64,000 nucleotides of DNA from Girardinichthys multiradiatus. Lineage: Eukaryota; Chordata; Actinopteri; Cyprinodontiformes; Goodeidae. Where the stretch lies: the NCBI RefSeq assembly GCF_021462225.1, contig NC_061805.1, forward strand, positions 32,691,958 through 32,755,957. The letters are read 5' to 3'. The position numbers were made by a program, and so were the translations under genes. The notes below the pieces were generated by a model. It was not told the DNA's origin. It worked only from the letters and a program-made list of their open reading frames with translations, and made no database searches. Shown here piece by piece: positions 1-12,644 of the stretch. Positions within the stretch are counted from its first letter, which is position 1; every line of letters begins with the position of its first letter.

Positions 1-1428
1 CTTGTCTGTCTCTCCCTATCTCCCTCCTTTCTCTCCCTGTGCAGTGCACTCCTCGCTCTCCAGTACATCACCCCGCCCCTTTCAAAGCCCAGACTCTGAG
101 CGGGCTGTGATAATGGAAACATCCCGCTCTCCGCCTCCCGTTTCTCCTGCTAAGCTCTGCGCGCTCGGGGGAAATTGATTGTCTGGCTAGCCGATCTGAG
201 CGCTTCCAGCTGATGGTAGAGCCAGTTAAGTCCTTTTTTATTGAGGGTATGAGGGATTTTTAATGGGAGTCGCATCAATGAACTGTGCAGCCACTCAGCA
301 TCTGCATACAGGGGTTTTTCTTTAAAAAAAAAAAAGAAGCTTTTTCTCGTGCTCTTATCCCAGCTGCTTACACAAACACACACACACACATACACTTAAA
401 ACGTTTGAGTAAAGGACAGCAGATGCAAATGGCACACCTCACTCTTTCCTCCCCGCAAGGTAATCCCCCTCCTGTGGTCTCACTCCCATCTATTTGAAGA
501 CTGTTCTTCTCTGCAGCCTGGGTCATCTTACCCATGACCAGCATCCATTCTGGCAAAAACTGGGCCACTACCAATCTGTCACGAGCACCCGGCTCTGTGT
601 GGCGACCTGAGTTTGCCTGGTCCAGCAGCCAGACCCACCGTCTGCTTTTCTGCACCCCTTCTGGGTCTGGATGAACAATTGCCTTATTGAGGCCAAGTAC
701 TGCATAGTGGTGGAAATCCAACACTAACCACCCCCTCCCACCCGAGGACAGAAAGAAGGCTATTATGTCCAAACATCCTCATTATGAACCTTGGACTCGA
801 CCGCTGCAGTAGTCCTTCAATCAAAAGGTTTAACAGGTGGGGAAGTGGAGATAGACATAGAGGGTAGGTAAGAGGGAGGGGAAAGACTGGAGACTGTTCT
901 TTTTCTCTATCGATTTGAGTCCTAACTCACACTGGCTGCTCCTCAATAAAGAACCTTGAGAGGAAGTGGGCTAATCCTGTGAAATTGGAAGTAGGGAATC
1001 GATTAAGAGCACTATTGAGGATTTCCTCCATTTCTCCTTCTTCCCCCTCCCTCTTTTTGCCTTTACTAATTTTATTTTCAACAGTCAGTCTCCACCCCCC
1101 TTTGTTCACCTTTCCCTGAAACTTCATTAGTGAACATGGGTGAACCTTTACTCAGATAAAGAGCCAAACCTTCCAACCGACCGCAGAGCTTTATAATCTC
1201 TTAAGTTTCCTCTCTCTTTCTTAGCTCCTTATGGATCACCCCTACAGAAATGAGAAAAAAGCCAACCACAGATCTGAGGACATAAGTAGCACACGGTCAC
1301 CTTGTTGATGCTGGCCCCTACAACAGGCTACTGAAGTGTGATTTTAAGTTGAGAAGTAGCTAATTGGCCAGCAAGAAGCTGAGAATGAATCAATCCATAA
1401 AAACTACTCTTACAGCCGAATAAATCTA
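1..1428. other. Gene-free stretch, no repeat recognised
   Basis: No convincing open frame is present. The stretch opens with a pyrimidine-rich run ending in TGCAG at about 44, which could be a 3' splice site, but no matching donor or open exon follows. A GC-richer patch at about 60-260 has a mixed, non-repetitive composition that could be a conserved non-coding element; this is inference. A short CA run lies near 375-390. Confidence 0.5.
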
Positions 1429-2110
1429 CTGCCTTGCAAAAGTATTCATACCTTTTGCACTTTCACATTTTGTCACGTTACAATTACAAACCTGATTGTG
1501 TTTTATTAGGATAAGTAGTGGATTTTTTTTTTTTACAAATACAAATATAAAAAGTATGGCTTCCATTTTTATTCACCCCCTTTTCTGTGATACCCCAAAA
1601 TAAAATCCTGCAAAGAAGCTCCAGATCTACAGCTCAGGTAGGAGAATCTGCTGAAAGGATAACGATTTGTCATGCACTCTATGAATCTGGCCTTTATGCA
1701 AGAGAAGGAAGAACAAAGCCAATGTTAAAAGTAAGATACAGAAAACATTTGTTGAGGGCATAGCAAACATGTGGAAGAAAGTGCATCAGTCAGATGGAAT
1801 AAAACCTGAATTTATTTTGGGATACATGCATAACCCTAAATGTACAGGTAAACATTTCACAGCATCATAAATATACCATCCCCAGGGTGAGTATTGTGGT
1901 AAACCAGCATCATGCTGTGGGACGCTTTTTTCAGTAGGGACATGGAAGCTGGTCAGATGAATTGAACTAAATACAGGGTAATCCTGGAAGAAAGACTGCT
2001 AGAGGATGTAAAAGACTTGAGAATGGGGGGACAACAAAAAATGTACGCCATACTTAGTTTTAGCAGTAATAAACTTTGAAAGCCATGTATGGTACTTTGT
2101 GTTGGTCGAT
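1429..2110 (+). mobile_element. Decayed Tc1/mariner copy, family A
   Basis: The left end carries the fish Tc1-type terminus CTGCCTTGCAAAAGTATTCA just after a TA dinucleotide. The interior shows the usual order of Tc1 transposase coding segments on the plus strand: a 'GESAERITICHALYESGLY' stretch near 1640-1700, a 'QSDGIK' stretch around the first catalytic Asp near 1790, and the segment around 'cagcatcatgctgtgg' near 1907. At about 2030 the sequence jumps to the 3' non-coding end, so the C-terminal third, including the last catalytic residues, is deleted. The first DNA-binding third is also missing. No intact frame remains. Copies of the same family lie at 12645, 33198, 42435 and 57201. Confidence 0.85.
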
Positions 2111-2984
2111 TGCAGAGATCCTGCTATTCTCACACATCCTCTGTAAGTTTTGGTTAAAACGGCAAGATTCTAGCTCTTGTGTCCTCCAGAAGGATTTGTA
2201 ATCAACTTGAAGGAGCTCGTGGATTTGCCACATAAACAACAGCTGTTATATGTTCAAGGATTGTTGAATATGGAGAAAATTAACCGTTCTCTCACTTATT
2301 AAAAAGGTGCTGTTCTAAAACGGCTTTTAAGTTAAGGAGAAATGTACTTTCCTGAAAGCTGCAGCTCTCTCTAATCCCAAACTGGTTAGAGCTAGCTCTG
2401 TGAGGTCTTTTACAGTTTTCCACCCTCACTTTGTCCACCTTTGTCCCTTTACACCATTTTGTGAGCGGACAGAGGACGGTGCTCGGGGAACATGCACAGC
2501 AGCTGCCACGCTTTAGATGAGGCCAGCACGGCCAGGGCCAGACACTGTAAATGTTTACAGACCCTCAGGGTCAGCAGGGCCAGTGAGGCACGTTAAACAG
2601 TGTCTGTTCAGCTCTGTTGTCACAACTGCACAATCAGCAGTGTTAAACAGCCTCCCCCATAATGAGTAGCCAAACAACTCGGCAATCCAAGGTCTAAGTG
2701 CAAATTGAATAAAATTTTAATTTAGAATTCCAGAGAGAGGTGAGGGAACAATGGGACAACAATGGAAACTTTTCTTTCACCTCACTGTCTGGGTTAACCC
2801 CTGACTTCCATCATTCAACATGAGCAGCAGATTAAATACAAATGACAAACACACAGGGTTCCTGCACATCTGTCAAGAGGAAGCTCCAGGCTTTTCCAGA
2901 TTTCTCAGTCCTTAAGTTCCTTGTGAAATGTAAAATGCTAAAATTCCACATGACTTTATGACAGGTATTTTTACAGTGTGGAGA
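2111..2984. other. Gene-free stretch
   Basis: Unique-looking AT-rich sequence. I see no open frame of note, no repeat family and no structured RNA. Confidence 0.5.
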
Positions 2985-3235
2985 GAAGGAAAGAACGGTG
3001 GAAAGACACAGGGAAGACAGGGAAGGATGAAAAGAAATAAGGAAAGAAATCACATTAGGAAGGAATGAAGGTAGAAAGAAAGGAGAGAAAGACAGAAAGA
3101 AGGCATGTAGGACACAATGATGGAAGGACCAAAGAAAGGATGGAAGGAAAAAAGGAAAGCAAGATGGAAGAACACAAGGAAGGAAAGAAGGAAGGACAAA
3201 CACAAGGAAGGAAAGAAAGTAAGGTAGGATACAAG
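2985..3235. repeat. Degenerate (GGAA)n polypurine tract
   Basis: About 250 bp of almost pure purine on the plus strand, built from GGAA/GAAA units with occasional interruptions (GGAAGGAAAGAAGGAAGGAC and similar). Open frames on both strands here are low-complexity by-products and should not be read as genes. Polypurine-polypyrimidine tracts of this length can adopt triplex structures; that is general knowledge, not something shown here. Confidence 0.85.
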
Positions 3236-4620
3236 GAAGTACTTACCCAGACCCGGAAAGTACTGAAATCAAATACCAAATTTTTCCAGACTTTTTCAGA
3301 CTGTGTAGGAACCCTAAACATAGGTGTCTCTCATTATTTAGCTGGAGGAGAGCTGAACACTTGACCTCCACCACTCCCTCGTGCCGTTAACTTACATTTC
3401 CGTCCAAGGACTTGCGGCGGCTCCAAGGTCTTGCTGGCACACACTGGGTGCTGGGGTGGAGGATTCTGCCTCCTCTGCAGACAGGCCAGCATGGCGAGGT
3501 GGGCACAGTACTACAGCCGGGGGAGTTCTGCGGACAACCTAAGGCAGGGTGAGAAAAACAGGGAAGGACGTTAAAGAGAGTTAGATACGAGGTCAAAGCT
3601 GTGCACGGCCTGGTCTGGCAAGCCATCAGGGGCCTTCTCACCGAGGATTTAATTGGGAAGCATAGCTACAGCTGCCTGCCTCTCAGCTCTGTGTGCTGAA
3701 TGATAAACACACACCTGCAAAGTGTGGAAGTGGGGGTGGGTGGACACTGTAGACACAGGAGCAGAGCAGAGTCCAGAGCAGTCACTCTGCAGCTTCAAAC
3801 AGCATATCCACACAGCCATTCAACCGCATCTCCTGTCTGTGAAACCATGCCCCAAACAAACCTACAGAATAACATAGAAAATAGCAACACTCAGCCACAT
3901 CAGGCCACATTCTTTCCAGGGCAGTGTAGATGTGGTGATTGATGGCGTTTCTAAGGAGAGCAAAAAAAGAAAAGGTAGTGCTGAGAAAACAGCAGTCTGT
4001 CTGCTACGACTTAACATGCAACAGCTCTGGGGGACTGTCAAGGAAGGCCTGGGGCCCCCGAGCTGTGTCTGTATGTATGTGTTGAACTGTACAGTTGCAT
4101 GTGAAAGTGCGTGTATGTGAGCAGATGTAATGGGATGGGAGGGGAGAGACTGCCAACCATATATCAGGGCTAGTGACGGCACTAATCAATCTCCCTCTAG
4201 GCCATAAATCTCCAACTCTCCTTCCCACCGCCACCGTCACTCAGGAACAGGGAGGCAGAGGCGACTGGTCTCCTCTCAAAAAGCCCATCACATTCCCAGA
4301 GGAAACACAGGACGTGGTCAGATATAAATATGAATATATATATGAAAGAAAGCTAAATAACAACCCTGAACAATCAGAAACCATGGAGGCTATCATTCAT
4401 CAGGAGCATCGCTGTGTCACATAACACAATGATGACTGATTACAAAGTCTTCCACTTGCACTATATGGCAGATAAAAGCACCCGAAGCAACTATTTAAGC
4501 CCAGAGAGTGTTTTTCTAAGATAACAATCCAGAATTACTCCTCTATTGTTTAGTCAGCGTGTCTTGTTGCATGCTTTCACTGAAGCCCAGTTTCACCTAC
4601 AGAAGACATTGGTCACATTT
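3236..4620. other. Gene-free stretch
   Basis: Mixed unique sequence. Several short open frames on both strands have no recognisable domain. A purine-rich start grades out of the preceding GGAA tract. Nothing else could be supported. Confidence 0.45.
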
Positions 4621-4869
4621 GGGCGGGGGGGGGGCCTAGTGGTTAGAACAGGAGGTTTGTGTTCCAGAGGGGACACAAGGGGCCAGGTTCGTATCCCACA
4701 GATTACCACTCTGGGTCCCTGAGCAAGACCCTTAGCCTCAGAATGCTCCCCGGGCGCCGCACAATGGCAGCCCACTGCTCCCTATAGGGATGGGTTAAAT
4801 GCAGAGGACAAATTTCGTTGTAATGTACATGTGCAATGACCAATAAAGATGATTATTATTATTATTTAT
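4621..4869 (+). mobile_element. tRNA-derived SINE with (ATT)n tail
   Basis: The head resembles a tRNA gene: an A-box-like CCTAGTGGTTAGAACAGG at 4635-4652 and a B-box GGTTCGTATCC at 4686-4696, the internal promoter elements of RNA polymerase III. The body includes the recurrent fish segments 'ccctgagcaagacccttag' and 'gatgggttaaatgcagagg', and the tail is an ATT repeat ending near 4869. Length (about 250 bp) and layout fit a fish SINE rather than a functional tRNA, because no cloverleaf closes after the B box. A G run just upstream obscures the exact 5' end and I could not find clear target duplications. Confidence 0.85.
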
Positions 4870-6400
4870 AAGGGAAAAAAATGGGTTGTGGCTTTAATCT
4901 CAGCTCTGACTGCGTGTGAGTCTCTTTTTCCAAACTGATGGATTTGAAAAAAGAGACTGAACCACTATTGCTTCCATCTAAGCTGGTCTCCTCCCATATT
5001 AAAACACAGAGCAGAGGCAAATATTTCATCTGTGCTTTCAGTCTCCGGCTACGATGCGTGGCAGACTATTGAAAAAGTATTTCACACGCACATGTCACAG
5101 CCTAGTCCTCTGCTATTTATTTTCTCAGTGAATCACTAAACGAACATTTAGCCACCTGCCATCAGTCCATTACTGGCGTTCATAGATTATCATTGTATTA
5201 TGAAAGAAAACAATTGCAGTGATTACAGGATGAATTAATGGCAGCTCATACAGCTCTGGCTGCTCTTCTTGCTCTTTTAAAGGCTATACAAATGCAGAAC
5301 ACTGCTGCAAATGGTCATAAATTTTGAAGCATTGAATCAAAAGAGCTCCGCAAATGACATAATGTACCTGCATTTGATCAAAGTGCAAAGTATAAAACAA
5401 CTCCACATACTTTTGCAAGTTCAAAGACTGATCTAATAATTATTTTGGCCCAGCTGAACCACAGCATTCCAATCAGGCAAAAACCGGTACCGGTGGTGGT
5501 CTGCTGAACCAAGTGCTAGAGCATCGAATCTGTCGAGCGGTTATTTAACAAAAATAATTGGTACCAAGTCACAGCTGAATTGCTCGTCCACTGAGTGAGA
5601 CCGAGCACAGGTACAAGGGAAGGAGCGCAGCAGAGTACACATCCAGTACCATTTTAACATGCAAACATTGAACAGCGTCATGTGTGTTGTCCACACTGCC
5701 TTCGTATGATTTCCTACTTCGCAGCAATCTAAGCGGGACAGGCAATATGCTTCATTTGAAGTAAGCAGGTGGTGCCTCTAAAAGACAACAATATATCGGT
5801 CACTTCTTTTATTGATTAAAATAAGTTAGCCCAAGCTAGCTACTTAAAAATAAGATAATAAGAATTTTAACAGCTCTTTCAAAGAAATGGATCTCGAAGA
5901 TCTGTCTCCGTTTAAACTGTCGTAAATCTCATCTCTGCATCACAGTGTGCAGCTGACTCCTGCGGTGAACCCAGATTATGCTTCTTTTGGACTAAAAAAC
6001 ACACCAGAGATGTACATTTTTCACAACAGCTTCCTACTGGGCAATAATGTGCCGGTTTGTCAACTATCAGCTCACAACAGATGAGGAAAGAGCTAAAATA
6101 GAAGAACAAAGTAGCACCTAATGCTAAGTAAGTTAACTTTTAGCCATGTATGCGGTCCTCAGAAAGGTCTAATTTCTGTGTTCAACTTGTTGCCATCTTG
6201 GCAGATTCCTTGGACTACTGGTACTACAGCCGGAGGTCTGCCTCTGCTCATCAGGGCAGCTAAAATAGTAATACGGGACTGACAGAGAAACCATGAGTAC
6301 AGGATCCAAAATGGCTGTGTCCATATAGAGTGTAGCGAATGCTGCCAGTAAAATGATAACTTGTATCTCATTACACCATTGGCACCTAAAGTGCTGTAAA

Positions 6401-6421
6401 ATATATATATATATATATATT
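6401..6421. repeat. (AT)n microsatellite
   Basis: Uninterrupted alternating AT of about 21 bp. Confidence 0.9.
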
Positions 6422-8389
6422 TATACATGTGAATATGATGTTTTGTGTTTGAAGGCATAAAATATGGAGGAATACTGTACATTATTATTAACTTGTATTG
6501 CTTATATTGGTTAGCACCAAATAAATAGATAATTCCACTATTTTTTTACATGTAACTAAAAGGCTCCCAACTTGGGTGTGACTGACTGGATTCTTGAAAA
6601 CTGTATCTAGTTTCTAATTGTAGTATTTTTTTAAACGTTGGTTGTTCTTGGCAAAATTTGTTCAAACTAATACAAATCTATTTAGAAATGTTATTTTGCC
6701 CCAATGACTAGGCAATCATGATCATGATTTTACTGTTATTTTTAATATTGCTGCAAAACTAGTATGACAAAAACTAGTGTTTAATTTATTCTCAAACTTT
6801 GCACATAAATTGAAATTAGATACTATAATTCTAAGCTGTAGGTTAGGGTTTTTACATCCCCTGATTACAAATACCAAATCTTTACTACAACCATTTTGCT
6901 TGGCTTGTCTTTGAGTAATATATCCCAAAATTAAGTATGGCAGACAAGCACATCTAATTGCTGTACGACAGTAGAATGATTTCCTTGGGTTTAATAGTTA
7001 AAGATCAGGAGCAAGACCTAAAAACATGCAAATAACATGCAAAATATGTTTTTTAGGCTCTGTTTTTTATAAAACTGTCTTCTTAGGACATTATGGTTGA
7101 CCCTGGACCCTGAGGCTGCTTCGATGCACTTAACACCTGAAGTCACGTGAGCATTTTTAAAGCCTGTCACCAGCAGCACAAAACAACACTTTTAGCACAA
7201 AGTGACAGTGAGAAAAGCACTCAAATGCATCTCCCTGAAAAATCTAAGCAAATTAAATCTCCAAACAGCCTCAGTTCACCCTCTCTCTCTCTTTAACACA
7301 CACATACGCTGCAGATGGAAAAGAGGGACCACTCTATGTCTCGCCAGGTGCTCAGGAAAAAAAAAAGAGGTCGCTCACAGTGCCATTTCCTCTCGCACAC
7401 AGGCAGCCCTGGCCCAAACACACTGGTACTTTGAGCTCATTACTGGCTATTCATATAATCCTTTCTCTGTGTTCTCTCTGCAAGGATACTAATTTCCCAA
7501 CGAGCCCTTCCTCACAGTCCATTTGTTCAAAGATAGCGGTTGAGAGAGGGGAAGCAGACACGTGGTGGAGACTGAGACTAAAAGCTGGTCTTAACGGGGA
7601 GGGCTGGGAGGTGGTGGGGGAGGGATGCCAGCACACTTTTCCCCTCCCTGAAATGAAAGACAATCGTGTAACTACCCTCCATTTTTCTCCATTTGCTGTG
7701 CACCAAATGTATTCGGCGGCATTATACTTTGCTAAAGGAGACTGGCTCTTTTTTTCAATTCAATTTCGGGAACCAATTTACTGCTATTATTGCCTTTAAG
7801 AGCGAGGTAAAAGGAGCAAGTCTTCAGCTTGTTTGTCATGTCCCCCTTTTCCCCCCATCTCCTCCCATTAGGTTATTGTGCTACTTAGCAGATGTCCATC
7901 AGTGGCAGGAAATTATCCCCGAAACCAAACGCCTGTGACCCATCACCCAGCTGCCCTGAAAACAGCCCGTCTTACCGAGGTCAATCTCTGTGAAGGTACT
8001 GGGCTTTCTGAGTGCATATGTGTGTGTGTGCATGCACACCCAGTGCTCAGAAACAGCACCTGCACTTCACTCACACATCAAATCCACCAGTTCTCCTATT
8101 ACACCACTAGCATAGATATCTCAAAAGCTAGGATGTCTATCGGCTCCATCCCCGTTCTGCTAATGCCGCTGCAGGGTTTGCAATGGAGGCGGGAGGATCA
8201 GTCCCTCAAGATGAGGGAATTAGCTGGAATCAAGAGGCGGTGGGCTTGGCAGAGGGCTATTTCTTAGTTAAAAGGTTCATAAACTGCAGAGGAGATCAGA
8301 AGACATGGCTCTCTGCACCTAAAGCTGTCTACTCAGATAAGCATCCTGCCAAGTGCGGGGTGGAAAAGAGTGGTCATGGGTGACAAACG

Positions 8390-8446
<57 letters not shown>
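8390..8446. repeat. (TG)n microsatellite
   Basis: About 28 uninterrupted TG dinucleotides. The minus-strand reading gives a Thr-His repeat that is not a protein. Confidence 0.97.
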
Positions 8447-8451
<5 letters not shown>

Positions 8452-9259
8452 TCTGAGGTACACATGTTTCAGGTGAAAGAGTATGGCAGATGATATTAAC
8501 TGTAGTACCTTTTGGTTTCACATGAACAGTTACTAAATAAAGATTTGGTTTTCATGCATCATGCAGAAGTCTCCTCATAGTTGTGTATCTGCAACCAACA
8601 TCAGTGTTTAAGGCTAAAGTATGAAGGTTGCCCTGGCAATCAGGCAACTTTTATGTCTATTTCATTTGTCTTGTTCCTCACCTAAATTATCTTTACAGTT
8701 TTTTAAATGTATAACAGCTTCTTAAGCTCAGGCAAGTGCTCTTTTTCTCATCGCCAGAAGGAATGTGGTTACGCTCACTGTGCTATTGCCATATATTCCA
8801 ATTATTGCTCTCAGGGACAACCTTGCAGGCGACTGTAACAAGGAGAGAAGGCATTTGATTATCCCACAGATTGCGGTAGACACAAGCATTTTTTTTAAGA
8901 CAAAAAACTAGCTTATTATTTTCGACAGGACCACAGGAGCCAGGCCCTCTGCAGTGTGAGCTACTTTGCAAACTGGTAAAACAGATTCAACACATTTGTT
9001 GTTATCTGCTGGTGTGCTATAGCAACTTTCAGCAATGTTTGTCTGCAACACTTTGTGCATAAAAGTATTTCTACAACTTAGCCAAGCACAGAAGAATTTG
9101 TGTGCTCACAGATATTTCAGTCATAAATGATTTTATAGTTTGCATAAATTAAAGAAGAATTGCCAAAAGTGGCAATAATTTCCTTCAAAAAAGTTTAAAA
9201 TGTTGGTTCACTACTACATAGATATTTGCAAAATATTAATAATTTTGAATAAAGTCAAC

Positions 9260-9671
9260 TACAGATGCATCAGTCAGAATGTTGGGTCCGATTTCTGATC
9301 TCTTTTTATACAGTTTTTCAGCTACAAACCTGAAACCAGTTCAGGCTTCCTGTTACCTGCAAAAAGTCTCTCTCCCTCTCCCTTGCAGCCTGAATCACAG
9401 AAATGTCTTGAAATGTCTTAGAAAACATAGTTTCTTTTAAAGTAGTGTCTTACATCTTCTGTACTTTTTCTGACTTCATTGTGAAACACCTCACAGATAT
9501 TGAAATACCTAACACTGGGTCTTCTCCAGTAAGTAATAGTGGTGTCAGCATAACCGGTTAGACCTGATAGTAAAAAAAAAAAAAAAAAAAAGGTATTTGA
9601 GTTTCTGACCGGCCACTCAAACTGAAAATGCGCTGATTCTGGTCGCCCTTAGGTTTTTTGGTGCATCCTTA
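9260..9671. mobile_element. hAT-like non-autonomous element (MITE)
   Basis: The ends are imperfect inverted repeats: AGATGCATCA near the left edge and, read from the right on the other strand, AGGATGCACCA. The flanks are similar 8-mers, AAGTCAAC (9252-9259) and GAATCAAC (9672-9679), matching at 6 of 8 positions as expected for an aged 8-bp hAT target duplication. The interior is non-coding and includes an A20 run at about 9571-9590. Family assignment is by end sequence and duplication length only. Confidence 0.5.
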
Positions 9672-11517
9672 GAATCAACCAATATCCATGTTCTTCTCTC
9701 TGTAGGGTGGTGTTGCATGTAGAGCACTAAAACCTCTCTTCTTATTAGGAACTTCAGTCTTCAAGCTGTTTTCCCTATGCCAGATTAGAAACATAAATAC
9801 TCATATAGAAAATATAATGTAATGTTCTACATAAAATCACTATAAGTCAAGCTTCAATTTCCAAGTATTAGGAGCCTGGCAGAGAGCCTACATAATGCGT
9901 TGGGGCGTGGTTTCAGCCCAACTGAATGGTGACCCTGCCGTCTCACAATGGGACGCCCCATGCAGTGCTTTTAACAAGCTGCTGTGTCTCCCCTCTTAAT
10001 AAGCCCAAACAAGTTAATCCAATCGACACACTCAAACCCTTTCTGTTTCTTTAACAAGGCACTGCCTCTACCCTGTTAATCCCCAGCTCCCCCTTCTCTG
10101 TCACCATACCGTCACATGAATGAAGGCAGAGTGAAAGCCTCCATTAGGAAGGGACCAGCAGGAACCCCCCAGCACCCCACCGCCCATTTCAGCTCTGCAC
10201 TTTCCACACAGCAGCGCTAAATAATTTGCGCTCATACTGTATATTCAAAACACCCACACATTAAATGTGTGCATGTGCCTGATATAAAACTGCTCTATTT
10301 AGATGGGGGGGACACAATGAGAGGGTTATGCTAGCCGACCCCGGTCCACATACAGCCAACAACGAAATTGCACACAAACAAAAATTCAGAGGGGACGTTT
10401 GCCAACAGGCAACAGTCTCTGGAACATAAAAAAGACATTGTTAACAAACCGTCACGGCTTCACAAACAAGGGCCACTGATTCCCTTACAATTGAAGCCCT
10501 GGATGCACTCACCCACCAGCTCTGCACAACCTCACACCAGCACAATAAATAACCTGCACAACAAAAGGCCATTGTGTGCAAAAGGCCCACAGTTTGGACA
10601 TCATTGCCATGATATACAGTGCTGGAAAAGCATATTGACAGCTAAGCATTATAAATATATACGTGATGTACTGTTTGCATGTCAGTATTATGGCGGCTTA
10701 TACAGCCCTGCGTGCCGAGAAGTCGTTTTTATAACATGTTTCTCTGCAGATGAAGGGCAGCTTGGCAAAAACACTCATCTGCTAGCTTTCCATATTCAAG
10801 TCAGCTTCAATAGCTTCACCCATGGGATGAAGGGTGAGGAATGTCTGGCAGTCCAATCACAGTGAGTCGTCTGTCATCTCTAATCAAAACACGCCTGTCT
10901 AGACTAATGTCAGCCCTGTAATAGAAATTAGTACTAATTGACTTCATAGCAAACTGCTGCATCTATGAACACAGCAATCAGGTATTAAGTTTGAAACTTT
11001 TACAAATGCAAAAGGTGGAGATTTAAAAAGTTACAACTCCAAAAAAATTATAGTTGTGAGATCAATCAGCATTTAAAGTAGATTTTTACACTGTGGAATA
11101 TTTAGTAGGATGAGCACTTAGAGGGGAAATGTGTCCAGTCTCAGGGTTCCCTCAATATTTACTAAATTTGTTTCATAATTATAACTCTTTCCCACACTCG
11201 GTTTAATAGATTGTACAAAAAATGCACCTAGATGAGTTTTCTAATTTTGTTTCGCGAATCATGAAATAACACAGTGCTGAACCCAGCCAGCTTTTGATTA
11301 AGCAGTGATGTAAAGATATGAAAAAATGTATACTACTTAAATATCTGGACTAGATTTCCCATGATTAAATACAGATCCTTCAAATCCCAGTTTATTATTG
11401 GTTTGTTAATGAACATACATGTGAATTATTAGAATGCATCAGACTCGATATCATGATTGCTTTCAAAGGAGCTCTTGTTATTGTATTGTGATTCTCAATA
11501 TAACATGACGTGAATGA
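9672..11517. other. Gene-free stretch
   Basis: Unique sequence. An open frame of 165 codons at 10368-10865 (plus) has no recognisable domain, no splice context and no initiation context that sets it apart from chance. The GC-richer block at about 9890-10260 may be conserved non-coding DNA, but the sequence alone cannot show that. Confidence 0.4.
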
Positions 11518-11726
11518 TGGTGCTGCATGGTGAAGCAAGTGTTAGCAGTGTTGCCCTGCAGAGGTCATTTTTCAGGGTACTCTGGCTTTCTCACACGGTC
11601 CAATACCAACAATTTTAGGATAACTGGTCACTCTGAATTGCCCTTTCAAGTGGGTTGTTAGGTACCCGCACCCTGAAAGGATTTAACAACTACAGGAAGA
11701 GGGAGGATGGATGGATGGATGGATGA
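11518..11726 (+). mobile_element. SINE-like repeat with (GGAT)n tail, internally deleted
   Basis: The start 'ctgcatggtgaagcaagtg' followed by 'ttagcagtgttgcc' matches the tRNA-like head of a very common fish repeat whose longer copy lies at 42851-43142. The sequence then skips the B-box segment and resumes at 'gggtactctggctttctcac', continuing to a (GGAT)n tail at 11704-11725. The same family appears at 19513, 23109, 24221, 34818 and 42851. I am sure they are one family; the formal name is not certain. Confidence 0.75.
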
Positions 11727-12644
11727 CTGGTTTCACATTTTAAAACCTCTGAAAACAATAAAGTTTGAAAACAAAGTCTCTTTCCTTTTCTACATTTTTC
11801 TGTGTAGACTGCTCTCCAGAAAGGACTCCAGATAAATCACCAGCTCCTCCCGCTATAGCTTCACCCAAATGTGAGAAACAAGCTGTGCTTTCTGTTTTTC
11901 CCAGTAAGATTTATATTTTCCACGGTAAACCTTCTTACACACCATTTGTAAAGCATTGTTGATATTGCTGAATTTCTTATCCCAATGTGACACAATTCTA
12001 TATTGTCCCAGACACATCCTTTCATGGCTTAACGCAACAACAATAAAACACTGGTTCTCAACCCATCCTATGGCGTCTCGCTTGAATATTAAAAACTGCT
12101 CATTGTCTCTCTCCTGGTGTGTGCGCGTGTTTTGTTCATTGTTTGTTGTGCCGTCATTCCTCGTTACTTTGGCTCCTGAACTTCAAAGAAAGGCTTATGT
12201 CAGTTTATGATAGAATAGAATAAGCAGGCGAGAGAACAGGGAAGAAGAAAGAGAAAACCTTTGTGTAAAACACTCCTGCCCAGAAATGTGTGTTTATAGA
12301 CAGGTGTCCAATAAATCAATGGGAAATAATTGAATTGAAGTCCAAACACCACCCTCTGCACGACCTGTGGTGACCTAGATTCCCTCGGTCCAAATGACGA
12401 CTCTGCTGTCTTTTACTGGAAGATGTCACAGATCCAATAGTCAGTCATGCATAAGATTAGTGTGTTGCCAGGCCCACAAGGCAATCAAATAGTGCACCGT
12501 CTAGATGTTGACACTGATCTCATTCGATATCTCTCAAGTGTGACAAAGCCATTTTTGCTCCGCTTGATATCAGGACTGAAAAAGAGCAGATGACACATGT
12601 ACTCAGAGCTCAACTAGTAGGAAATGGTAACAAACATTTTCCTT
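11727..12644. other. Gene-free stretch
   Basis: Unique-looking sequence. No gene, RNA or repeat recognised. Confidence 0.45.

Larger units (their letters stand above)
4870..9259. other. Gene-free stretch with microsatellites
   Basis: AT-rich unique sequence. It holds an (AT)n run at 6401-6421 and the (GT)n run at 8390-8446 listed separately. Around 5480-5660 there are 'ggtaccggt' and 'ggtacca' motifs that may be part of an unrecognised old transposon. No coding or RNA gene could be supported. Confidence 0.45.

Noticed and set aside
3055..3364. Lys/Glu-rich or Phe/Ser/Pro-rich open frames in the GGAA tract
   Set aside because: Low-complexity translations of a polypurine-polypyrimidine repeat.
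4621..4700. Possible tRNA gene from A and B boxes
   Set aside because: The acceptor stem and other arms do not close, and the sequence continues into a SINE body and tail.
10368..10865. 165-codon open frame on the plus strand
   Set aside because: No domain or homologous feature recognised; rich in His/Gln/Ser as expected from AT-rich, CA-rich DNA.
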